A stretch of DNA of 64,000 bases from Sphingobacteriaceae bacterium (GTDB lineage: Bacteria; Bacteroidota; Bacteroidia; Sphingobacteriales; Sphingobacteriaceae), in assembly GCA_017745075.1 (NCBI GenBank), contig JAGIAD010000002.1:434001-498000 (forward strand), given 5' to 3'. The first letter of the stretch is position 1. Every line of letters begins with the position of its first letter. This document shows, one piece after another, positions 8,130 through 17,326 of this stretch. The notes under the pieces were generated by a model. The model ran no database searches, was not told where the DNA came from, and saw nothing but the letters and a program-made list of their open reading frames with translations. The translations under genes and the position numbers were made by a program.

Positions 8130-9584
8130 TTATAACTTATCAGCCGGTTTTTCTGCCGTATTTAATTTGCTGTTTTTCTTGCCGTACCAGAAGTAAATGG
8201 CTAAGCCAATAATTAACCACACAGCTAGTCTGATCCAGGTTTCCCAGGGTAAAAATACCATCATAGCGATGCAGGTTAATATGCCCAAAATAGGGATTAA
8301 AGGCACCAGTGGAACCTTAAACGGGCGTTTCGCTTCAGGGTTTGTTTTTCTTAAGATCAGGATGCCTACACAAACCATTAAGAAGGCCAGTAAAGTACCG
8401 ATGCTGGTCATCTCGCCAACAACATTCATGGGAACAAATGCAGCAAAAAGACCAATGAACAAACAAAGAATTATATTTGATTTGTATGGCGTTTTAAATT
8501 TTGAATGCACATCAGAGAACATTTTTGGCAATAATCCATCTTTACTGATGGAATAGAACATCCGCGATTGCGCCATTAAATCGATCAGGATTACCGAAGT
8601 ATAGCCGATCAGAATGGCTAAAATAATGGCCTGACTTAGCCAGGCATAAGGCGTTTTCTCGATAGCAATGGCTACCGGTGCACCGCTATTGGCAAATTCT
8701 TTATAATTGGCCAGTCCCGTCATTACATGGCCGAACAACCCAAACAGAACCGTACAAACCACCAGTGAACCAATGATACCGATTGGTAAATCGCGTGCCG
8801 GATTTTTGGTTTCCTGCGCTGAAGCAGCCACGGCATCGAAGCCTATAAACACAAAAAATACCAGTCCTGCACCACGTAATACACCACTCCAGCCAAACTG
8901 GCCAAATGTTCCTGTGTTTTCAGGAATATAAGGATGATAATTTGCAGGGTCGATATATTGCCAGCCCAAAGCTATAAAAACCAAAACTACGCCCACTTTA
9001 AGAAATACAATAATTCCATTTACTATGGCCGAGCCTTTTGTGCCCCGCACCAATATGGCTGTCATCAATACCACAACCAGCGCTGCAGGGATATTAATAA
9101 TGCCATTAACGGTAGTGCCATTGGCGAGTTTAGCGGTTTCGAAAGGAGATAAGGTTAACTGCGGGGGAAGATAAATGTGCAAGCTGGCCAGGAATTTGGT
9201 TAAATACTGCGACCAGCTGATGGCCACTGTAGCGCAGCCTACGGAATATTCCAATACCAGATCCCAGCCGATAATCCAGGCAAAAAGCTCGCCCATAGTA
9301 GCGTAAGAATAGGTGTATGCACTACCTGCAACCGGGATCATGGAAGCAAATTCTGCATAACAAAGTGCTGCAAATCCACAACCTAAAGCTGCAATTACAA
9401 ACGATAGGGTTACAGCGGGGCCTGAATAATTGGCCGCTGCCAAACCTGTAATTGAAAATAAACCTGCGCCCAGTGTTAGGCCGATGCCAATCAAAATCAG
9501 ATTTATGGGGCCTAAGGTTCTTTTAAGCGTACCTTCGCCGCTTTCGCTTGCTTCAGCAACAATGCTGGCAATAGATTTCTTCAT
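8130..9584 (-). CDS. APC-superfamily amino acid permease
   Basis: A 484-residue inner-membrane transporter with about twelve helices. The first helix carries the APC signature ILIGIGLTLGAGLFSITGLAA, the sixth region has FFVFIGFDAVAASAQETKNP, and a late cytosolic loop reads RKTNPEAKRPFKVPL. All are typical of the CAT/YfnA-like cationic and branched-chain amino-acid permeases. Substrate choice cannot be read. A strong terminator follows and a TAnnTTTG box precedes it, so it is a single-gene unit. Confidence 0.92.
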   Translation of the reverse strand: MKKSIASIVAEASESGEGTLKRTLGPINLILIGIGLTLGAGLFSITGLAAANYSGPAVTLSFVIAALGCGFAALCYAEFASMIPVAGSAYTYSYATMGELFAWIIGWDLVLEYSVGCATVAISWSQYLTKFLASLHIYLPPQLTLSPFETAKLANGTTVNGIINIPAALVVVLMTAILVRGTKGSAIVNGIIVFLKVGVVLVFIALGWQYIDPANYHPYIPENTGTFGQFGWSGVLRGAGLVFFVFIGFDAVAASAQETKNPARDLPIGIIGSLVVCTVLFGLFGHVMTGLANYKEFANSGAPVAIAIEKTPYAWLSQAIILAILIGYTSVILIDLMAQSRMFYSISKDGLLPKMFSDVHSKFKTPYKSNIILCLFIGLFAAFVPMNVVGEMTSIGTLLAFLMVCVGILILRKTNPEAKRPFKVPLVPLIPILGILTCIAMMVFLPWETWIRLAVWLIIGLAIYFWYGKKNSKLNTAEKPADKL

Positions 9585-9606
9585 GAAAATAAGTTAAGAG
9601 ACGCTG

Positions 9607-9614
9607 CAAAAATA
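9607..9614 (-). promoter_or_regulatory. Bacteroidota -7 promoter box for the permease
   Basis: Minus-strand TATTTTTG fits TAnnTTTG and lies 22 bases before the permease ATG. The region upstream is very AT-rich; no clear -33 box. Confidence 0.4.
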
Positions 9615-9739
9615 TTAAAATATATTAAATCTATAGTATTTATATATTAATTCCTCTAAGCCCAAACATACTTATGTACCGCCTAACTTTAGAGGTCACA
9701 AACAATTTTTTGAAAATGTACCTGCTGCTTTTCATAGGT

Positions 9740-9990
9740 ACTGTAGTCCCGCCATCGCTTGTAGTCCTCGTTGCGCCTTGCTTCACTGTGGGCTACCCGC
9801 TCAGTCGGGTTCATTTACAAAGGACTGTTCTGGCATTATCCCCAGCCGTAAATAGAATACCAACCTTTTACACCTAAACCTGATAGCGCCAGATAGCTCC
9901 CGATTTACGAAAATGATTTTATTTAAGATACGTTTAATCGGGACTATAGGCAATAGCAGGACGGCTGAAACCGAAGTATTACAAGACCTT
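9740..9990 (-). repeat. Dispersed structured intergenic element, copy A
   Basis: GTAGTCCCGCCATCGCTTGTAGTCCTC, then a GGGCTACCCGCTCAGTCGGG stretch, recur in related form at 46808-46900 and, inverted and partial, at 25588-25668. The core is self-complementary (GCGGG/CCCGC, CCCGA/TCGGG). A further CCCGATT...AATCGGGA pair lies at about 9898-9942. The strand is given for the AGCCCCGATTGAGCGG-to-GCGGGACT reading. The gap 9615-10145 holds nothing else that I can support. Confidence 0.55.
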
Positions 9991-10145
9991 GCTTTTCTAA
10001 AAAAGATTAAAAACCTTCAATTTCTACGGAATTATTTCTAAATCACAAAATTTTATTAAAAATTATTTATTTGATAATCAGTTATTTATGAAATAAATTT
10101 AATTTATTTTAGTACTATGTATTGCATGGTAGTTTATAAAACATA

Positions 10146-10153
10146 TATCTTTG
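10146..10153 (+). promoter_or_regulatory. Bacteroidota promoter for padR-pspC
   Basis: TATCTTTG fits the -7 box TAnnTTTG, and an ATTG at 10121-10124 sits 21 bases upstream as a -33-like element. The ATG begins only 4 bases after the box, so the transcript would be nearly leaderless, or another promoter is used. Confidence 0.5.
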
Positions 10154-10157
10154 TATT

Positions 10158-10493
10158 ATGATAGCAGAAAATACGCAAACACAAATGCGGAAGGGAATTC
10201 TGGAATACTGTGTTTTATCAATCATCTCGAGGGGCGAAATATATGCCTCTGATATCATTGCCGAATTAAGGTCGGCAAAACTGTTGGTGGTTGAGGGCAC
10301 ATTATATCCATTATTAACTAGGCTTAAAAACAATGGTTTGTTAAGCTACAACTGGGTAGAATCTACCTCAGGCCCTCCCCGTAAATATTATACCTTAACC
10401 GAAGATGGTCGGGGCATTTTATCACAATTAGATCAAACCTGGCAGGAACTGGCCTATGCGGTAGGGGTTTCGCAACAAGGAGCCAATTCATAA
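10158..10493 (+). CDS. PadR-family transcriptional regulator
   Basis: A 111-residue winged-helix protein. GILEYCVLSIISRGEIYASDI, GTLYPLLTRLKNNGLL and the wing GPPRKYYTLTEDGR are the PadR signature (residues about 12-85), followed by a short dimerisation helix. PadR proteins are usually ligand- or stress-responsive repressors. It is 17 bases upstream of a PspC-domain membrane gene on the same strand. This pair recurs in Bacteroidota, so the likely target is its own operon and the envelope function of the partner. Confidence 0.92.
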   Translation: MIAENTQTQMRKGILEYCVLSIISRGEIYASDIIAELRSAKLLVVEGTLYPLLTRLKNNGLLSYNWVESTSGPPRKYYTLTEDGRGILSQLDQTWQELAYAVGVSQQGANS

Positions 10494-10510
10494 TCATTAG
10501 TAACAAAGAA

Positions 10511-12253
10511 ATGGAAAAGACCATCATCATAAATATAGGGAACACGATTATTCACATTGAAGAAAGTGCCTACGAACTCTTAAAGGTTTACCTGAATGAG
10601 GTAAAACAATATTTTGCCAATCATGCCGACGATCTGGAAATTGTAACAGATATCGAAAACCGGATTGCAGAACTATTGACTGAGCAGTTGGAAGAGCAGA
10701 AAAAACAGGTTGTAGATTCGGCCAATGTAAATTCGGTAATTGCACAGATGGGACGGGTGCAGGATTTTGATACGGCTGAAGAAAGCGAAGAGGAACCTGT
10801 AATCAGCAATACTTATCAGTACCAGTATGCAGAGAAAAAACTGTACCGCGATATGGACGATCGCGTGGTAGCAGGTGTTTGTTCTGGTATTGCACATTTT
10901 GTAAATGCAGATCCCAGATGGATCAGGCTGGCTACATTACTGATCAGTTTTGCCGGTGGATTTGGCTTATTGGTGTATGCCATCCTTTGGATCATCATGC
11001 CGAAAGCAAAATCGCGGGTAGAAAAAATGGAAATGAAAGGCGAACCTGCCAACCTTCAGGGTTTCCAAAAGAACCTGGATGAAGAATTGCAGGCAGTTAA
11101 AGAGCGCCTGGGTGAAGTAAATAAACATGCACGACCGATATTTGCCCGCTTAGGGATTTTTATCGGCGAATTTTTCGAATGGATAGGCCGCTTTATATCG
11201 GGTACCGGAAAGATAATTTTTAAAGTAATTGCCGGCGTTATCGTTGTATTTGGTGTACTCTTTTTACTGGCGCTAATTACGGGTACAGCCATATTCCAGG
11301 GTTTTTGGGATGCAAGCGTTTACGAATATTTTCCATTCTCGATTGTTAATGAAAGCAATAGAGGGATCATTTTGTTCGGTGCATTTATTGTATGTTTTGT
11401 GCCGGTTCTGGCTTTGGTGTTATTCTCGATCAGGATTGCCTTTAACAAACAGACGACTAATAAAACACTTTCTTTTGCCTTGTTGATTATCTGGTTGGTA
11501 GGCGTAGCAGTAACAGGCTATCAGGTTGCAAAGATTTTATCAGAATTTAAGCAACATGCAGAGTTAACACAAACAACCGACCTGAAGACTTACCCGGTTT
11601 ATACCATCAGTATCGATAGAAGTAAATATTTCAGTAAAGAGGATAGTATTGCTTACCACATTGATGCGAACAACCGCCACCAGATTGTGATTGACGATTT
11701 TGAAGACGGACCATTTGTTTCGCCGAACCGTATCCGTATTGATATTAACAAAAGTGAAACAGGTGTTACCCGCTTAACACAGAAATATGAATCGCAGGGC
11801 AAAACCTTTCAAAGTGCCTTGCAAAATGCCCAGAACATTAGCTACAATTATGCAATGAAAGATTCGGAGCTGATTTTAAGTCCGAGGTTTCAATTGAGAA
11901 AGGGAGCCATCTGGAGAAACCAGGAAGTAAGGTTAAATCTTGAAATCCCGGTGGGCACAAAATTAATTTTAAAGCAGGATACTTACCGCTACGTGAATAA
12001 TTACTGGACCTGGGAATGTAACGACAGCGAAAATGACCATAACGATTCCAGTACATGGATTATGACCGATGATGGTTTGAAATGTATTGCCAAATTAAAG
12101 GAGGAGGCCCTAAAAAAACAAAAACTAAAGGGAGAGTTGTTCGATCTGGAATTATTGCAAAAGAATAAACCTACTGATACTGTTTATCAGGATTCTGTAT
12201 CAAACAGGATTAAGGAGGTTAAAGAAGAGTTGGGGATTGCGAATGAAGAATGA
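10511..12253 (+). CDS. PspC-domain envelope-stress membrane protein
   Basis: A 580-residue protein. Residues 1-90 form a small soluble N-terminal domain, residues 110-170 are a PspC domain (KLYRDMDDRVVAGVCSGIAH, then one helix), helices near 230-260, 280-300 and 320-345 follow, and the C-terminal third is a beta-rich, probably periplasmic, LiaF/DUF-like region with a final charged coiled-coil-prone tail. PspC proteins sense membrane stress in phage-shock-type responses. It is probably co-transcribed with padR. The exact role in Bacteroidota is not known. Confidence 0.85.
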   Translation: MEKTIIINIGNTIIHIEESAYELLKVYLNEVKQYFANHADDLEIVTDIENRIAELLTEQLEEQKKQVVDSANVNSVIAQMGRVQDFDTAEESEEEPVISNTYQYQYAEKKLYRDMDDRVVAGVCSGIAHFVNADPRWIRLATLLISFAGGFGLLVYAILWIIMPKAKSRVEKMEMKGEPANLQGFQKNLDEELQAVKERLGEVNKHARPIFARLGIFIGEFFEWIGRFISGTGKIIFKVIAGVIVVFGVLFLLALITGTAIFQGFWDASVYEYFPFSIVNESNRGIILFGAFIVCFVPVLALVLFSIRIAFNKQTTNKTLSFALLIIWLVGVAVTGYQVAKILSEFKQHAELTQTTDLKTYPVYTISIDRSKYFSKEDSIAYHIDANNRHQIVIDDFEDGPFVSPNRIRIDINKSETGVTRLTQKYESQGKTFQSALQNAQNISYNYAMKDSELILSPRFQLRKGAIWRNQEVRLNLEIPVGTKLILKQDTYRYVNNYWTWECNDSENDHNDSSTWIMTDDGLKCIAKLKEEALKKQKLKGELFDLELLQKNKPTDTVYQDSVSNRIKEVKEELGIANEE

Positions 12254-12296
12254 TAGCATTGCTAGCTAGTTTAAAACTTTAATACGAATGAAGTTT

Positions 12297-12505
12297 TGCC
12301 AATAGCTCATCCTTGCCTCGGCTCGCCGCCGCCGAAGGGCTCTTTCTTTTTGCTGCCAAAAAGAAACAAAAACCACCGGCTGAAAATTTTTCTCTCAAAG
12401 TCAGTAATATGGCTAGGATAGTGGAGCCCGAAAAATTTGTTAGGCCGGAATTAAGTGGAACGGAGATACAGTGTTTTGGCCTAGTTGGGTGGAAATGCAT
12501 TAACG
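12297..12505 (+). repeat. 205-bp dispersed element, copy 1 (inverted relative at 24.3 kb)
   Basis: Begins near CTCGGCTCGCCGCCGCCGAA, passes through GGCTGAAAATTTTTCT, and ends near GGTGGAAATGCATTAACGC. The reverse complement of 24333-24556 matches across the whole length with scattered changes. It contains the inverted repeat CCGGCTGAAAATTTTT. Short frames in it on both strands are not credible genes. It occupies most of the gap 12254-12633. Confidence 0.8.
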
Positions 12506-12633
12506 CAACAAATCGCTTATTAATAGTTAATAGGCTATGATAAAATAAAGTCATTGTTAGAAGAAATTTAGAAACTCGTCGCAATGACGATTAAGGTCGG
12601 ACGAGATAAAAGCATACCTAAAAAGAAGAAACC

Positions 12634-15087
12634 ATGAAACCATTATTTACGTTAATTGCATGCCTAATGGTGTGTGGGGCTTCTTTTGCCCAAAAATTAA
12701 GCAAACTTACCGGAAAAATTGTTGATGAAAAAAATGTTCCGGTATCGTTTGCCATTGTTCGGGTCCTAAATTATCCGGATACAAGCGTTGCCAAAAGCGC
12801 ATCGACCAATATAGACGGTGAGTTTAGTATCGATCAGTTAAAAAGTGGCGATTATGTACTTTCGGTTTCAATAGTAGGTTTTAAAAATAAAAAGACGGCG
12901 CATTTTCCACTTAACGGTGATTTAAATATGCCTGCCATTACGATCGAAAGTTTAAGCAAACAGTTAAGAGAAGTGAGTGTGCAGGGGCGAAAACCTTTTG
13001 TTGAACATCAGATCGATAAAACGGTACTGAATGTAGAGAACAGCATTACAGCAACTGGTAGCACAGCTTTAGAGGTTTTGGAAAAGGCCCCCGGTGTGCA
13101 GATCGACAGGCAAAACGAACAGATTTTATTGAATAATAAATCGGGTGTAACAGTGATGATTGATGGGAAGAACAATTTTTTATCGGCAGCTGACTTAACT
13201 ATTTATTTAAATAGTTTAAGCAGCAGTCAGATAGCAACCATTGAAATTATTACCAATCCTTCAGCCAAATACGATGCCGCAGGCAATTCGGGCATTATCA
13301 ATATTAAATTAAAAAAAAATAAGGCATTTGGTACAAACGGAGGCATTTCATCAACCTATCGCAATGCGATAAGGGCTAATCTGCCTACCAATATTTATGG
13401 ATCGGAGCTGAACTTCAACTTAAATCACCGCGTAAAAAAGTGGAATTTTTATACCAACGCAAATGCATCAAAAAACAATAACTTCTCGAATTTATTTTTA
13501 GATCGGTCTACCAATTCAAACGGTTTGCAGAGCGTATTTAATCAAGACTTTCAAAAAATATATACCGGATCGCGCCTGGCTGCAAAACTGGGTGCAGATT
13601 ATTTTGTAAGTGAAAAAACGACGATCGGGGTGATGTTAGATGGCAGCACAAGTACGCGTAAACTAGATAATTTCTCTCAAACCTTTATAAACGAAGCTAA
13701 AGCCGGTACAGTAAGTAAAAATTCTTTAATTCAGTATTCTGATGCCAATACACCCAACAAGAATTACAGTGCCAACTTTAATCTCAAACACGATTTTAAA
13801 AAAGAGGGCGCTAGCTTAAATTTCGATGCAGATTACTCTGGTTTTGATTATTCGGGCCTGGAAAATTTTAATGCCAATTTTTATGATGCGAACGGCGCTC
13901 TTTATAATAATACCATAATTAGGAACAATAGTAAAATAGCGATTGATATTTACGCCGCAAAAACTGATTTTACCTGGCCAATATCAAAAACTGCAAAGAT
14001 CGAAACAGGTTTGAAAAGCGCTTATGTTAAAACCAATAACGATTTTCTTTCATCAGCCCTGATCAACAATGAATGGCAGAATATAGTAGGGCAAAGCAAT
14101 AATTTTATCTATAAAGAAAACGTAAATGCAGCGTATGCAAATGTATCTAAAGATTGGGGCAAGTGGCAGCTTCAGGCAGGTTTGCGGGCTGAGTATACGC
14201 AATCTACCGGGACATCGGTAACTAATAATACCGAGACAAAGCAGCATTATTTATCGTTATTTCCAACTGTTTTTGTTAATCAGAAAATTTCGGAGAGCAG
14301 TAATTTACGTTATTCGTACGGCAGGAGGATAGACCGGCCAAATTACCAGCAACTCAATCCTTTTAATTTTTATATGGATCCTTATACCATTGCGCAAGGA
14401 AATCCGTACTTAAAACCTCAGTTTACGAATAATTTCGAAGTGAGTTATAATTATAAAAGTGGATTGTCGATTTCTTTGGGTTATTCAAAAACAAAAGATC
14501 TTATTTTGGATAGTAAAACTGCACAAAACGACAGCACCAGGATTGTTACGGTTGGACAGGGCAATATAGGCAGCGGACAATATTATACAGCGGGCTTATA
14601 TTTTCCGCTTACCATTACCAAATGGTGGAGCCTTCAAAATAATTTTAATCTTTTTTACAATAAATTTAAAGACGATAACCTGGAAGGAGCCCCTTTTACA
14701 TTGAGTAAAGTAATGTACAACTTTAACATTAACAGTTCTATAACGTTACCAGATAACTGGACTTTTGAAACCAATTTCTGGCTAAATTCGCCGCGTGTGC
14801 GCGGTATAGAAAGGACCACAATTTACCAAAAGGCCTTAAATATGGGCGTACAAAAAAGTTTCTTGAACAAAACTTTAAAACTTAGATTAAATGTTGATGA
14901 TATCTTCCAGAGCAACTATTGGAAAGGAACGCTCGATTATCAGAATGTGAATTTGAGGGTGCAGAACAATTATATCAGCAGAAGGGCTTCATTCAGCATC
15001 AGTTATAACTTTGGAAACCAAAATTTAAAATCGAACCAAAACCGTAAAACAGCTGCCGATGATATTAAAAACAGGGCAGGAGGCTAA
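12634..15087 (+). CDS. TonB-dependent receptor / outer membrane beta-barrel family protein
   Basis: An 817-residue outer-membrane protein. A signal peptide ending SFAQ (about residue 19) is followed by a CarboxypepD_reg-like domain (about 22-100), a plug-like domain (about 115-230, with EVLEKAPGVQIDRQN and VMIDGKNNFLS), then a long beta-barrel rich in alternating aromatic strands (OMP_b-brl_3 type). The plug lacks a canonical TonB box. Family members are predicted receptors or peptide/metal importers. A small lipoprotein gene follows. Confidence 0.85.
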   Translation: MKPLFTLIACLMVCGASFAQKLSKLTGKIVDEKNVPVSFAIVRVLNYPDTSVAKSASTNIDGEFSIDQLKSGDYVLSVSIVGFKNKKTAHFPLNGDLNMPAITIESLSKQLREVSVQGRKPFVEHQIDKTVLNVENSITATGSTALEVLEKAPGVQIDRQNEQILLNNKSGVTVMIDGKNNFLSAADLTIYLNSLSSSQIATIEIITNPSAKYDAAGNSGIINIKLKKNKAFGTNGGISSTYRNAIRANLPTNIYGSELNFNLNHRVKKWNFYTNANASKNNNFSNLFLDRSTNSNGLQSVFNQDFQKIYTGSRLAAKLGADYFVSEKTTIGVMLDGSTSTRKLDNFSQTFINEAKAGTVSKNSLIQYSDANTPNKNYSANFNLKHDFKKEGASLNFDADYSGFDYSGLENFNANFYDANGALYNNTIIRNNSKIAIDIYAAKTDFTWPISKTAKIETGLKSAYVKTNNDFLSSALINNEWQNIVGQSNNFIYKENVNAAYANVSKDWGKWQLQAGLRAEYTQSTGTSVTNNTETKQHYLSLFPTVFVNQKISESSNLRYSYGRRIDRPNYQQLNPFNFYMDPYTIAQGNPYLKPQFTNNFEVSYNYKSGLSISLGYSKTKDLILDSKTAQNDSTRIVTVGQGNIGSGQYYTAGLYFPLTITKWWSLQNNFNLFYNKFKDDNLEGAPFTLSKVMYNFNINSSITLPDNWTFETNFWLNSPRVRGIERTTIYQKALNMGVQKSFLNKTLKLRLNVDDIFQSNYWKGTLDYQNVNLRVQNNYISRRASFSISYNFGNQNLKSNQNRKTAADDIKNRAGG

Positions 15088-15276
15088 GGCAGTCTTGAGT
15101 CTGCAGTCGGAAAGTCAGAGGTCCGAAAGTCCGAAGACGGAGGACTGAAAGTTGGGAGTTTGGAGACAATTAAGCGATTAAAACAATTAATCCAATGAAC
15201 CAATAACCAATAACCAATGAACAAATGACCAATGAACCAATTACCAATTTTCAATTAACCATTTAACACCATAATA
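15088..15276 (+). repeat. Low-complexity intergenic repeats (CCAATGAAC type)
   Basis: First a run built from GTCCGAAAGTCCGAAG-like words (15100-15150), then a tandem of CCAATGAACCAATAACC-like words (15184-15264) that abuts the next gene. The same words occur, inverted, at 45459-45530 and 49851-49938. Confidence 0.65.
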
Positions 15277-15639
15277 ATGAAAAATATCTTTTACAGTATT
15301 GCAATTTTAGTTGCCGCTTTAAGTTTTGGATGCCATCGCAGCAGTGGTTATTTATCCATCAGTGCACAGGATACGAACAACTCATTTAAATTTGAGGCGA
15401 GTTATGCAGATGGTAAAACAGCTAAGCTGGAAAAATACCTGGACAGTGCTTTAAACAATGAACTCCCACTCGATCAGCATATTGATCTGTTTGTAAACTT
15501 AAATGGTGGTGATAAATTTAACCTTAAAGCCAAAAAGGGCTGGATAGAAATCAACTTCGATAAAAGGAATAGTTCTTTGGCAAGTTATATGAAAGTGAAA
15601 AAACTTACTGAAGGCATTAAAAAGAAGTTAACGGAATAA
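15277..15639 (+). CDS. Small predicted lipoprotein, function unknown
   Basis: 120 residues. The N-terminus MKNIFYSIAILVAALSFGCH has a lipobox (LSFGC), predicting lipid attachment at C19 and export by the Sec/Lol route. The mature part is a compact beta-rich domain with many Lys and Asp residues (LDQHIDLFVNLNGGDKFNLK) and a basic C-terminal helix. I do not recognise a family. It lies 189 bases after the outer-membrane receptor on the same strand; a repeat array separates them, so co-transcription is uncertain. Confidence 0.7.
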   Translation: MKNIFYSIAILVAALSFGCHRSSGYLSISAQDTNNSFKFEASYADGKTAKLEKYLDSALNNELPLDQHIDLFVNLNGGDKFNLKAKKGWIEINFDKRNSSLASYMKVKKLTEGIKKKLTE

Positions 15640-16003
15640 TTGTTTGTTAAGCGCATGGCGTAAGGCGTTTGGCAATTATCCTTTTGCAATATGATCTTCG
15701 GTCTCCCGACTTCGGACTTTTCAATTTTCAACCACAGAGATCGCGGAGAAAAGGCACAGAGGACACAAAGTTGTATAGTCTTCGACTCCGTTCAGACTGA
15801 CAATTTATAAAGAAAAATCTGCGAATATCTGCGTAATCTGCGGGGACTTATAGTTATTCTCCCGCAGATTTAAGATGATCAGCGCAGAGCTTTGGGATTT
15901 TATAATCTTAGTTGCTAATATGTCGTCATTGCGAAATGAAAGGTTGGGATGTGAGATAGAGTGAAGCAATCTTTACAGCGTTACTAAAAAAGTCTATTAC
16001 CTA
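15640..16003. repeat. Cluster of dispersed intergenic repeats
   Basis: Holds GGTCTCCCGACTTCGGAC (about 15700), AACCACAGAGATCGCGGAG (15729-15770), an approximately 100-bp block at 15798-15897 that is nearly identical to 18859-18959, and a CGTCATTGCGAA...GTGAAGCAATCTT unit (15924-15974). No gene is supported. Confidence 0.7.
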
Positions 16004-16285
16004 TTAATGGATCAGAAAAAACTCATCTAACAATTCTCCTGCAGGTGTAAAGACCAATTTATAATAACCTATTTTATTATTGTTTTGATGGACTGCACTT
16101 TTTAAAGTTATAGTATCTGAATCCCCTACTTCAGGCTCGATGTTTTCAATATCAACTGATATGTTCTTATCTGTTATATCTAAGTCTTCACAATTATTTT
16201 GGTCCAATAATGATTTAAAGGATTGAATGAAGATATGCTGGATGTTGTGAGCTAACATAAATGTTTTTATCTCAGCAGTTGTCAT
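16004..16285 (-). CDS. Hypothetical protein, 93 aa
   Basis: A soluble acidic protein without signal peptide or membrane helix. The N-terminal half is helical (AEIKTFMLAHNIQHIFIQSF). The second half looks like a small beta sheet with SDTITLKSAVHQNNNKIGYYKLVFT followed by PAGELLDEFFLIH. I do not recognise it. It is the last of four minus-strand orphan genes (16004-18458); its start lies 47 bases after the upstream gene's stop. Size and setting fit an accessory-island gene such as an immunity-type protein, but that is a guess. Confidence 0.6.
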   Translation of the reverse strand: MTTAEIKTFMLAHNIQHIFIQSFKSLLDQNNCEDLDITDKNISVDIENIEPEVGDSDTITLKSAVHQNNNKIGYYKLVFTPAGELLDEFFLIH

Positions 16286-16332
16286 TTAGGTCGCTTATTA
16301 ATTCAAAAATCTTTAAATGCAGGTTTTTAATT

Positions 16333-17106
16333 CTAGAATTGAACTGGTAATTCGAAATCAATTGTTTTTGCACCATTTTCAATTTCCCTGCCCTTTAGAT
16401 TCATATAAGTTTTTCCGCTCTTTTCGAGTTTACCTATTGTGAATTTATACAGCCTCATTTTTAAATTGTTTAAATCTTTCATTGTACTGGTATCTAAATC
16501 TTTTGGCTCTTCTAAAATCCAGCTATAGCCCGTCCATTTACTTTTTAGCGAATTTTTGTCGGTTGTTATATTTAGCTTGTCTGCAAAAGGAATTTTGATT
16601 TTCCCAAATGATACCATATTATTTTTGAGGTCAATGGTTAACGAATCTAGCTTTGAAAGCTTATTCTGAGATTTAAAATAAATTACATCATTTTTGATTT
16701 GGATAGAGATATTTTCTTTGCCTGTCGAAACCATTTCTATATTGTCCATAAAACTCATGAGTTCCGTATATTCTTCTTTTGTTAAACCCAATTTAACGTG
16801 ATAAGGTATTTTTTCACCCTGTGGTACTGCTTTCATATAGTCAACAAACCATTCATAATTTTGCGCTATGGATGATTGAAGCTTTTTTGCCAATTCCATC
16901 TGTCTTGGATTTTGTTGCACGCCATCTATAATGTCTGCTTTAACCGTTCCTATTGGTAATAGCCAGGTAAGATCTGTTTTTATATCACCTGTTAGTTTTT
17001 GATCGGAAATGGTTGTTTGCGCTTGCATGCAGCTGCTAAAAAACACAATGAATAAAATGAGATAAGATGTGTGTCTTTTAGAAGGAACCGTTTGAAAAGA
17101 AAGCAT
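16333..17106 (-). CDS. Hypothetical exported protein, 257 aa
   Basis: The N-terminus has basic residues, a hydrophobic stretch SYLILFIVFFSSC and MQAQ, so it is a signal peptide with a plausible lipobox (FSSC, Cys26) or a cleavage after QAQ. The mature protein is mixed alpha/beta with a Lys- and Asp-rich central part and a repeated beta pattern around DKLNITTDKNSLKS. No family recognised. The first 43 codons and the upstream 87 bases are duplicated at 18461-18676, where the copy is frameshifted. It may be expressed with the 93-residue gene downstream. Confidence 0.65.
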   Translation of the reverse strand: MLSFQTVPSKRHTSYLILFIVFFSSCMQAQTTISDQKLTGDIKTDLTWLLPIGTVKADIIDGVQQNPRQMELAKKLQSSIAQNYEWFVDYMKAVPQGEKIPYHVKLGLTKEEYTELMSFMDNIEMVSTGKENISIQIKNDVIYFKSQNKLSKLDSLTIDLKNNMVSFGKIKIPFADKLNITTDKNSLKSKWTGYSWILEEPKDLDTSTMKDLNNLKMRLYKFTIGKLEKSGKTYMNLKGREIENGAKTIDFELPVQF

Positions 17107-17193
17107 GATGGTTAATTTAGTTCCCGCAAGATAGAAATTTTATAGCTTTTTTAGTTAGGCAAAAGACAACCCAATGGCGGATAGTTAAATGAT
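16976..17193 (-). repeat. Source copy of a 218-bp local duplication
   Basis: Covers the 5' 131 bases of the 257-residue exported-protein gene plus 87 bases upstream. It matches 18461-18676 in the same orientation with only scattered substitutions and three or four single- or two-base indels. Confidence 0.85.
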
Positions 17194-17326
17194 TGAGAAC
17201 CTGTTGCTGATACTTTCGCCAACTGGATATAAATTTTATTTCTTCAGGATAGGAGGTCAATTTTTAAACGGATTAATATAACGCTTTCTTGTTTGTTAGA
17301 TGGTATGTAAGCATGGCTGTTACAGC

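Noticed and set aside
9674..9877. 67-codon plus-strand frame before padR
   Set aside because: Lies within the dispersed CCCGATT element and has no family, signal or codon pattern of a gene.
10548..11292. Minus-strand frames across the PspC gene
   Set aside because: They are shadows of a clear plus-strand membrane protein.
12313..12540. Overlapping frames on both strands, one with SPSAAASRGK-type words
   Set aside because: Both come from the 205-bp dispersed element, which recurs inverted at 24.3 kb with the same words (SPSAAVSRGK).
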